A stretch of 64,000 nt of DNA from XYD12-FULL-36-8 sp964391015 (GCA_964391015.1 CAYMKU010000003.1:62001-126000), one strand, 5' to 3'; shown: positions 25,374 through 35,143, counted from the first letter of the stretch. Made by a program: numbers and translations. The notes: a model not told the origin generated them from the letters alone.

Positions 25374-28220
25374 TTGTCTATTATAAAATTTTTCTTTCAT
25401 AATCTTAACCTATTTATACTCATAATCATTTTATTCGCATCTGGAAATCAGACAAGCGCTCAATTCTATTTTTTTGGTAGGAATAAGGTTCAATATGAAA
25501 GATTTGATTGGAAAGTTCTTAAGACTGAGCACTTTGACATTTACTATTACAACGAAACCGAACAGCTTGCTGAAATAGGAGGATACTATGCTGAACAAGT
25601 TTTTGAAGAACTAAAAATAAAGCTTAATCATATTTTAACAAGACGCATCCCGCTTATTTTTTATAATACTCATATCCATTTCCAGCAAACAAATACAACT
25701 CCGGGATTTATACCGGAAGGTGTAGGCGGTTTTTTTGAGTTTATTAAAGGCAGAGTTGTTATTCCTTCTACAGGTTCGCTTAATGACTTTAAGCATGTTA
25801 TTCGTCATGAATTAGTTCACGTATTCATGACAAACAAAGTGTTTCGAGTGTTGACAGATCATCGCATACCAAATGATGCTTTGCCTCCACTTTGGTTTGT
25901 TGAGGGGCTGGCTGAATATTTATCTACGGATATTGATGATCAAGCAGAAATGGTTATGAGAGATGCTGTATTAAATAACTACTTCATACCATTAGAAAAT
26001 ATTTACCAGATCTACGGTACTTTTTTGATGTACAAAGAAGGACAGAGTTTTTTGAAATTTGTTGAGGAGGAATATGGTGAAGAAAAGATTCCTTTAATAC
26101 TGGATAACTTTTGGATGTATACAGATTTTAATAAAGTTATTTCATACACTTTAGGAACATCACTTGATGAATTAGATTCCAAATGGTTATTGCATCTTAA
26201 GAAAAAATATTTTCCTCTTATTGAAACAAAAATTCCAATTGAAAACGCTGCAAAAAAGTTGACCAATTTTGGTTTTAATTTTTCACCTGTTTTGTTTAAG
26301 AAAGGTGAATACATTTATTTTATCGCGAATCGTGATGGGTATTCTTCTCTTTACAAAATAAAACCTCAAGAAAAGAAAGTTGAAAATGGAAATGATTATG
26401 ATGAACCGGAGCTTGTTATTCGAGGGGAGAAAACAGAAGAACTTGAATCTTTCCATCTTTTTCAATCATCAATTGATATATCTAAGGATGGAGAGATTGC
26501 TTTTGTTACAAAATCCGGTGGAACAGATGCTATTAATTTCTTTTCCATTGAAGAAAATGAAATTGTAAGAACTTTTCAAAGAGATTTTTTAATCAATATA
26601 GTTTCACCAAGATATTCTAATGATGGAAAAAAGGTGACATTTCAAGCAATTGATCAAAAAGGATTCAGTGATTTATTTGTCTATGATGTATTAACAAACT
26701 CTTTGCTTCGGTTAACTAATGATTATTATGACGATAGGGAACCAATATTTTCAAGTGATGAAACCAGATTAATATTTAGTTCAGATCGAACTGCTGGTGT
26801 ATATGAAAAGAAATACAATCTTTTTTCTATTGACATGCAGACTTATCAGATAGAAAATCTAACATATTCTAATGCTGATTTACACTCGCCTGTTCTTTCT
26901 TTTGACAAAGAGTCCTTGTTGTTTACTTCTGACATGGACGGTGTGAGAAATTTGTATTCCATGAAATTATTCGGTCTCAATTCATCAAGAAAAATTAAGA
27001 GAGAATCAAATTTTATTACTGGGATTTTCAACCCAAGGGTTTATGATGACTCAACTCTTGTGTTTTCAGGATTTGAAAAATTCAATTTTAATCTTTATAA
27101 ATACCAAGTAAGCAATGATGAGGGAAAATTATACACTGAAATGACGCAAGATTTTCCTCAAAGTGATACTAAGTGGTATGCAGGAAAAATTGTATCTCAG
27201 ACAGAGCGTAAGAATTATAATTATGATAAAGAATACACATTAGATTATGCACAAAGTCAAGTCTCCACCGATCCGATTTTTGGTACACGGGGAGGAGCTG
27301 TATTATCGTTAAGTGATCTTTTAGGTGATGATAATTACTTTTTTTTGTTATACAATACTGCCAATGTTCAAAGCGATTTTCTGAAAAGCTTTAATGTTGT
27401 GCTTCAGAGAATTAATTTAGCTGAACGCTCTAATTATGGTTACGGTGTTTTTCACTTCAGTGGAAGAAGATATGACATTCGTGATTCTGACGAATTCTTC
27501 TTTGAACGAAGCTTTGGCGGGTTTTTTCTTTTGAACTTTCCAATATCCAAGTTTCAGAGAATTGAAACAAGTGTTTCATTAGTTAATTCGGACAAAGAAG
27601 TAATTACCGGAGTGATTGAAAGAAAAGCTTTGCTTCTTAGTAATTCAATTTCTTGGGTTCTTGATAATTCACTTTGGGGTCCATCAGGACCATTGGATGG
27701 AGTTCGTGCTCGATTATTACTTGGTTACACAGGTGACGTTAAGTTCAGCAACGTAAATTACTTTACTGTAATTGCTGACTATAGGCAATATTTCAGATTG
27801 AGTTTTCGATCTGCTTTAGCATTTAGAGGCGCACTTTTCTACAATGAAGGCAAAGAAGCTCGCAGGTATTTTATGGGGGGAAGCTGGGATTTGAGAGGTT
27901 GGCCTCGCTGGTCAATTCGTGGTGAAAAGCTATGGCTATCATCGCTCGAACTGCGTTTTCCATTAATTGATGAGTTGAGAATTAAATTTCCATTTATTGG
28001 TCTCGGATTTTTTGGTATTCGCGGAGCATTGTTTGCTGATGCCGGAGGTGCTTGGGACACAAAATACAATACAACTTTGGGGAGTATCGGTGGAGGAATT
28101 CGTTTTAATCTTTTTGATGTTTTAGTTCTGCGATATGATATTGGTAAAAAGCTTGAAAATAATTTTTCCACTTTTCAAAACGGGCTATTCTATCAATTCT
28201 TTTTTGGATGGGATTTTTGA
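25374..28220 (+). CDS. Secreted gluzincin-like peptidase / beta-propeller / outer-membrane barrel fusion
   Basis: A 948-residue envelope protein with a signal peptide (ending TSAQF). Residues about 45-280 look like a peptidase-MA-type gluzincin: HELVH at 145-149 (VIRHELVHVF) plus the downstream WFVEGLAEYLS, where the glutamate would be the third zinc ligand. Residues about 300-640 carry WD40/TolB-like repeats (SRD/SSD-type strands such as PIFSSDETRLIFSSDRT). The remainder (about 680-948) is aromatic-rich, with a GSWDLRGWPRWSIRG block and a final FFGWDF, the look of an Omp85/surface-antigen barrel. The start is TTG. It overlaps the next gene by 13 bases. The substrate is unknown; proteolysis at the cell surface is inferred. 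Confidence 0.78.
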   Translation: MSIIKFFFHNLNLFILIIILFASGNQTSAQFYFFGRNKVQYERFDWKVLKTEHFDIYYYNETEQLAEIGGYYAEQVFEELKIKLNHILTRRIPLIFYNTHIHFQQTNTTPGFIPEGVGGFFEFIKGRVVIPSTGSLNDFKHVIRHELVHVFMTNKVFRVLTDHRIPNDALPPLWFVEGLAEYLSTDIDDQAEMVMRDAVLNNYFIPLENIYQIYGTFLMYKEGQSFLKFVEEEYGEEKIPLILDNFWMYTDFNKVISYTLGTSLDELDSKWLLHLKKKYFPLIETKIPIENAAKKLTNFGFNFSPVLFKKGEYIYFIANRDGYSSLYKIKPQEKKVENGNDYDEPELVIRGEKTEELESFHLFQSSIDISKDGEIAFVTKSGGTDAINFFSIEENEIVRTFQRDFLINIVSPRYSNDGKKVTFQAIDQKGFSDLFVYDVLTNSLLRLTNDYYDDREPIFSSDETRLIFSSDRTAGVYEKKYNLFSIDMQTYQIENLTYSNADLHSPVLSFDKESLLFTSDMDGVRNLYSMKLFGLNSSRKIKRESNFITGIFNPRVYDDSTLVFSGFEKFNFNLYKYQVSNDEGKLYTEMTQDFPQSDTKWYAGKIVSQTERKNYNYDKEYTLDYAQSQVSTDPIFGTRGGAVLSLSDLLGDDNYFFLLYNTANVQSDFLKSFNVVLQRINLAERSNYGYGVFHFSGRRYDIRDSDEFFFERSFGGFFLLNFPISKFQRIETSVSLVNSDKEVITGVIERKALLLSNSISWVLDNSLWGPSGPLDGVRARLLLGYTGDVKFSNVNYFTVIADYRQYFRLSFRSALAFRGALFYNEGKEARRYFMGGSWDLRGWPRWSIRGEKLWLSSLELRFPLIDELRIKFPFIGLGFFGIRGALFADAGGAWDTKYNTTLGSIGGGIRFNLFDVLVLRYDIGKKLENNFSTFQNGLFYQFFFGWDF

Positions 28221-29371
28221 GAAAGCTTATCATGTATTTCTTCTTATTTTTTATTGGAGGTTGTGCTCCTTCAATTATTAAATTGAATTATATTAATGAT
28301 AATAATCCTATTAGCCAATTTAGCAAATCATCAAATAGAAATTTTATTTATGAACCTTTAATTTCAGATTCAGTTGTGGAAAAATGGGAAGCAGAAATAA
28401 ATGGTGGATTTTCAAACTCATCAGTTACAGTTTCGGATAGCGCTGTTTTTGTTAATGATCTTTCGGGTAGAGTTTATTGCTTTTCATTAGCCACTGGAAA
28501 GACTCTTGGGCAATTAAAATATAAAGGTTCAATCTTTACGGCTCCGATAATTCATAAGTCAGTAATATATTTTGTAGTCATCAGTGACAAGGAAGAAGTT
28601 TCTACATTATATACGTATGATATTAAAAATGGCAAAGAAATATCAGCAACAGAAATGGAAGGTAGGATTACAAGTCAGTTAGTTATTATTGATGGTGCAA
28701 TATATGCACTGACCGAGAAAGGGAAGCTGTATCAGTTTAGTTTAGCAGGTGAACATTTATGGACATTCGATACCAAATCTGATTGTCATGATTCACCTGC
28801 TTTAATATCCACAGTAATTGTATTGGGCAACGATAATGGAGAAATAATTTCTATCGGTAACGAAAATATTCAACCCTCTGATGCCATGAACAGTAGATTA
28901 AATTATAGAAGAAAAATTGGTGGCCCATTTTTTAGTTCTCCTGTTATTTCTGGAAATGAAATATTCATCGGGAATGATGACGGAAATCTTTATTCAGTTG
29001 ACTTAAATAGCGGGAATGTTAATTGGGCTTTTCAAACTAGTGCGAAAATAAGGATGGAGACTATTGTAACACAAGATGAAATATTTATTGGAAATCTTAA
29101 GGGTGAACTCTACAAACTTTCACGAGGGGGAAAACAAATCTGGAAGCTTGAGACTAAAGGTTTATTGAACATAACTCCACTATTAACAAATGATTATTTG
29201 ATATTACCCGATGCCAACAAAAAGGTCTATTTCATTTCTCGGAATAAAGGGGAAATTTTTCATACACTTGAACTTGATGGAAGGATGAAACTTAGTCCGG
29301 TGATAAAGGGTAATTTTTTGTTTATTGGATATGAAAATGGAAATCTAAAAGCGTATGAATTTGTACAATAG
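28208..29371 (+). CDS. PQQ-like beta-propeller lipoprotein (BamB-like)
   Basis: A 387-residue lipoprotein (lipobox FIGGC, Cys19) made almost entirely of beta-propeller repeats, each with strands like VYCFSLATGKTL, LYSVDLNSGNVNWAFQTS and LYKLSRGGKQIWKLETKG. This is the PQQ/BamB-type fold, which serves as a binding scaffold in the periplasm. It overlaps both neighbours (13 and 17 bases), so it is made together with the barrel fusion upstream. By analogy with BamB it might assist outer-membrane protein handling; this is inference. Confidence 0.8.
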   Translation: MGFLRKLIMYFFLFFIGGCAPSIIKLNYINDNNPISQFSKSSNRNFIYEPLISDSVVEKWEAEINGGFSNSSVTVSDSAVFVNDLSGRVYCFSLATGKTLGQLKYKGSIFTAPIIHKSVIYFVVISDKEEVSTLYTYDIKNGKEISATEMEGRITSQLVIIDGAIYALTEKGKLYQFSLAGEHLWTFDTKSDCHDSPALISTVIVLGNDNGEIISIGNENIQPSDAMNSRLNYRRKIGGPFFSSPVISGNEIFIGNDDGNLYSVDLNSGNVNWAFQTSAKIRMETIVTQDEIFIGNLKGELYKLSRGGKQIWKLETKGLLNITPLLTNDYLILPDANKKVYFISRNKGEIFHTLELDGRMKLSPVIKGNFLFIGYENGNLKAYEFVQ

Positions 29372-29942
29372 ATATTTCTTAATCATCATTATAATCTTAA
29401 TCTCCAGTAAATTTTCACTGAATCTTTTTGCTCAAGAAATTGATTCGACTATGCTAATCTCAAATAATTCGGACTCTTCCAGATCATGTTCACATGTTAT
29501 GTTAAAAGAAGTATTGCTAAACTCAAATCCGCAAGATGCTTATGTATTTTATAATGACAGTTTAATTGGCAATACTCCACTATTTTTACTAAACAATTAT
29601 GATAAACTGACTTTAAAAAAAGTTGGATATGAGGATCTTCAAATTTCATCCAATAATATACTTTCAAATAAAACCATCCTAATGAAATTTAGTGGACAAG
29701 AGATAAAAAAAGATTTCTTTCAGAAAGATATTTTCAAAATTTTAACGGCAGGAATTGTTGTTCTGGGTGGAACAACAGCATATTTTAAACTTAAAGCCGA
29801 TAATAAGTTTGAGGAATATGAATTTTCGGGTAACAGTAAGTTTCTTGACGATACTCGAAAATACGATTTAATCAGTGGGATTACTTTTACTGCATTGCAA
29901 ATAAATTTTGGTTTACTCCTTTATTATTTTTTAATTGAATAA
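29355..29942 (+). CDS. PEGA-like domain envelope protein
   Basis: A 195-residue protein with a signal peptide (ending LFAQE), a PEGA-like beta domain (about 50-110, with LNSNPQDAYVFYNDSLIGNTP) and two hydrophobic segments near the C-terminus (about 127-145 and 172-193). PEGA domains are found on surface and S-layer proteins. It overlaps the BamB-like gene by 17 bases and shares one base with prmC (TAATG). The function is not known. Confidence 0.65.
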   Translation: MNLYNRYFLIIIIILISSKFSLNLFAQEIDSTMLISNNSDSSRSCSHVMLKEVLLNSNPQDAYVFYNDSLIGNTPLFLLNNYDKLTLKKVGYEDLQISSNNILSNKTILMKFSGQEIKKDFFQKDIFKILTAGIVVLGGTTAYFKLKADNKFEEYEFSGNSKFLDDTRKYDLISGITFTALQINFGLLLYYFLIE

Positions 29943-30796
29943 TGTTAACTGTTTTACAAGCATTAGATAGTGCAGGCAAGTATCTTCATAATAAAGGTAT
30001 CAAATCTGCCCGGTTAAATTCCGAGCTTTTACTTTCTCATATTTTGCAGTGTAAGAGATTAGAACTTTATTTATCATTTGATCGTCCTTTGCAAAGTAGT
30101 GAGATAGATGCTTTTCGAGGAATGCTTAAGCGACGAAGTACATTCGAGCCGTTACAATATCTTATTGGTAAAGTTGAATTCTACGGGTTGGAGTTTGAAG
30201 TTAATCCTTTTGTTTTGATTCCGCGACCAGAGACGGAATTGTTGGTGGAAACTGTTGTTAAGTCTGTTGATAAACAGATGCGATCAAGCATTTTGGATAT
30301 TGGCTCTGGAAGCGGTAACATTTCTATTGCATTAGCAAAAAGTCTTCCTCTCTGTAAAGTTATCGGGATAGATATAAGCGAGAAAGCTGTTGAGGTTGCA
30401 AATCGGAATGCAAAATCAAATAATGTGGAAAATCAAATAATGTTTATAAAAGAAAATATTCTAGATGGATTTGAAGTCGGAGTTAATAGGTTTGATATTG
30501 TTGTTTCAAATCCTCCATATGTTTCCAAAGAAGATTTTAACAATCTTGAACCTGAACTGCTTTTGTATGAACCTAAAATTTCACTTACTGATGATGCTGA
30601 CGGGTTAACATTTTTCAAAAAAATATCTGACATAGCAAAATCAATATTGAATTTAAGGGGTAAAATATTTTTTGAAATTGGAGCAGGTCAATCTGAACGA
30701 GTTAAAAATATTTTATCTGGGAATAATTTTACTAACATCAGTATTAAAAAAGATTATGCTGAAATTGAACGAGTTGTTTGTGGAGAAATAATGTGA
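29942..30796 (+). CDS. prmC: Release factor glutamine methyltransferase PrmC
   Basis: Methylates the glutamine of the GGQ motif in RF1 and RF2 using SAM. The 284-residue protein has the N-terminal helical domain (SARLNSELLLSHIL), the LIPRPETELLVE linker, the SAM loop LDIGSGSGNISIALAK and the catalytic NPPY in VVSNPPYVSKEDF. It starts on the last base of the preceding stop and overlaps dtd by four bases. Confidence 0.95.
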   Translation: MLTVLQALDSAGKYLHNKGIKSARLNSELLLSHILQCKRLELYLSFDRPLQSSEIDAFRGMLKRRSTFEPLQYLIGKVEFYGLEFEVNPFVLIPRPETELLVETVVKSVDKQMRSSILDIGSGSGNISIALAKSLPLCKVIGIDISEKAVEVANRNAKSNNVENQIMFIKENILDGFEVGVNRFDIVVSNPPYVSKEDFNNLEPELLLYEPKISLTDDADGLTFFKKISDIAKSILNLRGKIFFEIGAGQSERVKNILSGNNFTNISIKKDYAEIERVVCGEIM

Positions 30797-31242
30797 AGGT
30801 TGTAATTCAACGGGTAATATCTGGAAGTGTTAACATCAAAGCTGAAAATTATTTTCAAAGCATTAAAAAGGGATACGTAATTCTTCTCGGAATACGGGAA
30901 GGAGACGTTGAGCAAGATGCTGTATTTCTTGCGGATAAATGCTCAAATCTTCGGGTATTCGAAGATGAAAATGAGAAAATGAATTTATCATTGAAAGATG
31001 TTGATGGGGAGGTGCTTGTAATTTCGCAATTTACTTTGTATGCTGATGCGCAACGTGGAAATCGTCCGAGTTTTACGTTATCTGCAAAGCCAGAAACAGC
31101 AACTCCTCTTTATGACAGATTTGTGCTGAGAATGAAAGAAAATCTGGGCGAACTAAAAGTTAAAGAAGGAATATTTGGGGCTATGATGGAAGTAGCGATT
31201 GTAAATGATGGACCAGTAACTATAATAATAGATTCTAAATAA
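30793..31242 (+). CDS. dtd: D-aminoacyl-tRNA deacylase
   Basis: Removes D-amino acids from mischarged tRNAs. The GTG at 30793 is the start: it gives the standard N-terminus KVVIQRVISGSV, has GGAG seven bases upstream and overlaps the prmC stop as GTGA. Family motifs are VISQFTLYAD (substrate pocket), RPSFTLSAKP and the C-terminal NDGPVTIII. The length of about 149 residues is normal. Confidence 0.95.
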   Translation: MKVVIQRVISGSVNIKAENYFQSIKKGYVILLGIREGDVEQDAVFLADKCSNLRVFEDENEKMNLSLKDVDGEVLVISQFTLYADAQRGNRPSFTLSAKPETATPLYDRFVLRMKENLGELKVKEGIFGAMMEVAIVNDGPVTIIIDSK

Positions 31243-31272
31243 AATAATTTCAGGAAAAAAGTATTTGATAGT

Positions 31273-32175
31273 GTGAATAAGATACTAATGATATTCATTG
31301 ATGGAGTTGGAATCGGAAAAGAAGATTATTCATTTAATCCTTTTTTCAAATACGGTTTTAAAACATTTATAGAATTTTTCGACGCGATACCCTCACTTAA
31401 AAATCCAATCTTAGAAAATAAAAATAGATTTCTATTCCCTGTTGATGCGACACTTGGTGTTGCTGGATTACCACAAAGCGGAACAGGGCAAACTTCTATT
31501 TTCTGTGGAATTAATGCACCCAAAATTATAGGTATGCATTTTGGACCTTATCCTTATTCAACATTAATCCCAGTGATTCAAAAGAAAAATATTTTTCGAT
31601 ATTTTATTGAAAAAAATCAAAAGGTTTCATTTGCGAATGCCTATCCTAAAGTTTTTTTTGAATATATCAGCTCAGGAAAGAAAAGACTAAGTGCAACCTC
31701 TTTGATGTGTATGCTAAATGGGATGCGACTAAATAAATCAAGTGATGTAAGAAGTGGAAAAGCTTTAACCGCAGAAATTACAAATGAGAGATGGAATAGA
31801 AAACTTGGTTACAAATTACCAATTGTGTCTTCCGAAACCGCTGCACGCAGGCTACTTCGTATTGCATCTCAAAATTCTTTTACTTTATACGAATATTTTT
31901 TAACTGATCATATCGGACATGGCAGATATGAAGATGAGTTTGTTAATGTAATGAACAGTCTTGACCGATTTTTGTCTGAAATACTTTTAAAAATGGATTA
32001 TCAAAATTTAACTTTAGTGATTTGTTCTGACCATGGAAATTTAGAAGATACTTCAGTTAAGACCCATACTTATAATCCCGCTTTGATGATTGTGGCAGGT
32101 AAAAATGCAGATAGAATATTTCATCAAGTAAAGAATCTGACAGATATAAAGAATTCGATTATTAATTCTCTTTAA
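31273..32175 (+). CDS. Alkaline-phosphatase-superfamily metalloenzyme (phosphopentomutase/iPGM-like core)
   Basis: A 300-residue protein of the metalloenzyme fold shared by cofactor-independent phosphoglycerate mutase, phosphopentomutase and alkaline phosphatase. Metal-binding stretches are visible: FIDGVGIGK at the N-terminus, SGTGQTSIFCG (nucleophile region, with Ser/Thr), FLTDHIGHGR and ICSDHGNLED. It is shorter than phosphopentomutase (about 390) and lacks the iPGM insert, so neither name is safe. The start is GTG. It lies between dtd and comEC. Confidence 0.7.
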   Translation: MNKILMIFIDGVGIGKEDYSFNPFFKYGFKTFIEFFDAIPSLKNPILENKNRFLFPVDATLGVAGLPQSGTGQTSIFCGINAPKIIGMHFGPYPYSTLIPVIQKKNIFRYFIEKNQKVSFANAYPKVFFEYISSGKKRLSATSLMCMLNGMRLNKSSDVRSGKALTAEITNERWNRKLGYKLPIVSSETAARRLLRIASQNSFTLYEYFLTDHIGHGRYEDEFVNVMNSLDRFLSEILLKMDYQNLTLVICSDHGNLEDTSVKTHTYNPALMIVAGKNADRIFHQVKNLTDIKNSIINSL

Positions 32176-32232
32176 TTCTTTCAAATATCTATGTTGTTTA
32201 GTTACTTTTTTCGATAAGTAATTTATTTCGCA

Positions 32233-34623
32233 ATGAAGAATTATCCTTTTATATCTTATAGTTTAGTTTTCATTTGCGGAATTTTATCATTTAAATTCTT
32301 ACCAATTGATTCTGAAATAATTTTTACCCCTTTAATTCTTTTTGGTTCTATATCCATTTTTAGTCATTTCTATGTGCAAAATAAACCTTTCAGATTGGTC
32401 GCGGTAATTGGATTGTATTTATTCTTTTTTATTCTTGGTTCCTACCTTCTGTCTAGAAGAATAGAAAAAAAAGTATTTCTCTCGGAAGAAATAAATACCA
32501 TTGAAAAATTAGTTGTGATCGGATCTGTCCAATCAATTGATTTACAAAAAGAAGAAGAACTAACATTTGAGATTCAAACTGATTCTATACGAATTAAAAA
32601 TATTTATCACCCAAATCAGGCCATTTTTATTTGCCGAGTGAAAGACAACGATAAAAACTTAGATATGCTTTTCGACAAATTAGTCCCTGGAAATAAAGTC
32701 AGAATTGAAGGAACTTTTCAAAAGGGTAGCGAAGCACGAAATCCTGGGGAGTTTGATTACAACACTTATCTTCACACAAGAGGAATAAGTGGATTAATTT
32801 ATGTAAAAGATGAATATGATGTGAAAATAATTGATTGGAACTCGAATACATATCAGAAATTTATCTTCAATGCAAGAAAGTTCATTGATTCACGGATTAA
32901 TTCAATCCATAATGCACAAACTGCTGGGCTTCTTCGCGGTCTTATTCTTGCAGATAGAAGCAACATTGATTATAAAACTAAAACTGAATTTGTGAACTCT
33001 GGGGTTATGCATATTCTTGCTGTGTCTGGACTTCATGTGGGTTATATCGTTCTGATTTTTATTTTTGTGTTAGGAAGATTCAATATCATTTTACGTTCGC
33101 TCATAACGATTGTAGGTTTGATAGCATTTCTGCTTTTGACTGGAATGCCTGCCTCAGTGTTTAGGGCTGTAGTTATGGCGGTGGTAATTATTATTGCTTA
33201 CATGTTTAACCGCTCATCGAACATTTACAATTCACTCGCTTTAGCTGCTTTTGTAGTTCTAATATTTAATCCAGAGGAACTATTTAATGCCGGATTTCAA
33301 CTATCCTTTTTAGCAGTTTTATCTATTGCGGTTATTTATCCAGCAATTCGGAAATTTATATTCGCACTTAAGATTAAAGCGAAGATTTTGAACTATTTGT
33401 TTCTTTTTATGGGAGTATCTTTAAGCGCACAGATTGGGACACTCCCATTAACACTTGTTTATTTTGGTAAGCTCTCATTAGTCTCTTTGTTTACAAATTT
33501 ATTTGTAATTCCTCTTGCTGGATTTATAGTGGGCATTAGTATCCTAACTTTAACATTAAGTTTTTTCATTCCTATTGTTGCGGGAATATATGCTTCAGCT
33601 AATGAATTAATAGTTTTTGTACTTTACAAAATGATTTCCTTTGCCGGTAGTAATCAATACTCTTTCATTCCAATCAAAAACTTTACATTCTATGATTCGA
33701 TTATTTTTTACATTGCTGTTGTGCTTGCGATATTAGGTTTAACAAAAATTAAACATGTCGCAGGAAGAATAATTTTTATATTTCTGGTGATAGCAAATGC
33801 AATATTGTTCAGTTCATTTGATAATCGAGAATTACTCGAAAAAAATAAATTGAGCGTGATGATGATTGATGTTAACCGAGGTCAAGCTACTTTGATTAAA
33901 TTTCCTAACGGAAAAACTGCTTTGGTTAATGGTGGTTATGCCTCATTTTATTATGACTGTGGGGAGAGAATTATTCATCCGCTGTTAAATTATTTGGATA
34001 TAGAAAAAATTGATTATGCATTCGTTGCAAATATGACTCAGGAAAAATATGGAGGATTTGTTTCCCTGATTAAACATGACTTAATAAAAAATGTTTTTAA
34101 ACCATGTGTTGATTCAACCTCTTTGGTGGATATTAATTTTGAGGAATTAATTCGAAAAAAAAGAATTCCCATAAAATATTTTAAAAGGGGTACTTGTGAA
34201 ATTGGTGATGTAAAATTGTATTTCATGGATTTTAATGATGCTCCTCCGCTAATTTCAAGGAACAAACATGGTGGTGAAGTGATTAAAATGCTTTATGGAG
34301 ATATTAGCTTTTTATTTTATGATGCTTTTGGGGATGAGGCAGAATACTATCTCATCGAAAAGTATTCGAACTTTCTTAAAGCTGATGTCCTAAATGTTTC
34401 AATTGGTGAAAATAATAGTATCTGTTCAGTGGAGTTTTTGGCTAAAATTCAACCTAAAATTTGTTTGGTAACTGTTTCAAATCGGAATAAATTTGACAAA
34501 CCAGCTACAACGATTTTTGATAGACTAAATAAAATTAATACACTCACATATCGAACAGATGAACATGGAGGAGTTATTTTACAATCAGATGGAACATCCG
34601 TGAATAAAATTAATTGGAATTAA
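32233..34623 (+). CDS. comEC: ComEC/Rec2-type DNA internalisation protein with a degenerate MBL domain
   Basis: A 796-residue membrane protein for uptake of single-stranded DNA. It has an N-terminal DUF4131-like region, an OB-like segment (GTFQKGSEARNPGEFDYNTY), the competence membrane domain with SGVMHILAVSGLHVGYI and FNAGFQLSFLAVLSI, and a C-terminal MBL-like domain. In that domain the usual LDVGQGDA is MIDVNRGQATLIKFPNGKT, and the metal site normally written HxHxDH is ANMTQEKYGGF, without histidines. The nuclease-like activity proposed for this domain is therefore unlikely here, although channel function could remain. Confidence 0.9.
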   Translation: MKNYPFISYSLVFICGILSFKFLPIDSEIIFTPLILFGSISIFSHFYVQNKPFRLVAVIGLYLFFFILGSYLLSRRIEKKVFLSEEINTIEKLVVIGSVQSIDLQKEEELTFEIQTDSIRIKNIYHPNQAIFICRVKDNDKNLDMLFDKLVPGNKVRIEGTFQKGSEARNPGEFDYNTYLHTRGISGLIYVKDEYDVKIIDWNSNTYQKFIFNARKFIDSRINSIHNAQTAGLLRGLILADRSNIDYKTKTEFVNSGVMHILAVSGLHVGYIVLIFIFVLGRFNIILRSLITIVGLIAFLLLTGMPASVFRAVVMAVVIIIAYMFNRSSNIYNSLALAAFVVLIFNPEELFNAGFQLSFLAVLSIAVIYPAIRKFIFALKIKAKILNYLFLFMGVSLSAQIGTLPLTLVYFGKLSLVSLFTNLFVIPLAGFIVGISILTLTLSFFIPIVAGIYASANELIVFVLYKMISFAGSNQYSFIPIKNFTFYDSIIFYIAVVLAILGLTKIKHVAGRIIFIFLVIANAILFSSFDNRELLEKNKLSVMMIDVNRGQATLIKFPNGKTALVNGGYASFYYDCGERIIHPLLNYLDIEKIDYAFVANMTQEKYGGFVSLIKHDLIKNVFKPCVDSTSLVDINFEELIRKKRIPIKYFKRGTCEIGDVKLYFMDFNDAPPLISRNKHGGEVIKMLYGDISFLFYDAFGDEAEYYLIEKYSNFLKADVLNVSIGENNSICSVEFLAKIQPKICLVTVSNRNKFDKPATTIFDRLNKINTLTYRTDEHGGVILQSDGTSVNKINWN

Positions 34624-34651
34624 TATCAATTTATTATGAAGGAATTATAGC

Positions 34652-35143
34652 ATGAAAAGAATACCGCTTGTTGGGATATTGATGGGAAGCGATTCAGATC
34701 TAGAGGTTATGAAAGAAGCATCAGAAATACTCAAGCATTTTGAAATCGAATATGAAATGAAAATTTTGTCTGCACACCGTACTCCAAAGCAAACAATGGA
34801 ATATGCTGAAACTGCTTATAATAGGGGATTAAAAGTAATCATAGCTGGTGCAGGTGGTGCTGCTCATTTGGCTGGAGTTATAGCATCATTTTCTCCATTG
34901 CCCATAATAGCCGTTCCTATAAAATCAAAGTTACTTGATGGATTAGATTCTCTTTTATCAATGGTACAAATGCCGTCAGGCGTTCCAGTTGCAACAATAG
35001 GAATTAATCAAGCAAAAAATGCTGGTTTATTAGCGGCACAAATTTTAGGTATTAACAATGCAAAAATTCAAAAGCGGATTATAGCTTATAAGGTTAATCT
35101 TGCAAAGGAAGTAATATCTAAAAATAAAAAGTTGAACTTATAG
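34652..35143 (+). CDS. purE: N5-carboxyaminoimidazole ribonucleotide mutase
   Basis: Purine synthesis enzyme that rearranges N5-CAIR to CAIR. The 163-residue product has GILMGSDSDLEVMKEA, the ILSAHRTPKQTMEY substrate block, AGAGGAAHLAGVIAS and VQMPSGVPVATI. No purK lies beside it. It starts 28 bases after comEC. Confidence 0.96.
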   Translation: MKRIPLVGILMGSDSDLEVMKEASEILKHFEIEYEMKILSAHRTPKQTMEYAETAYNRGLKVIIAGAGGAAHLAGVIASFSPLPIIAVPIKSKLLDGLDSLLSMVQMPSGVPVATIGINQAKNAGLLAAQILGINNAKIQKRIIAYKVNLAKEVISKNKKLNL

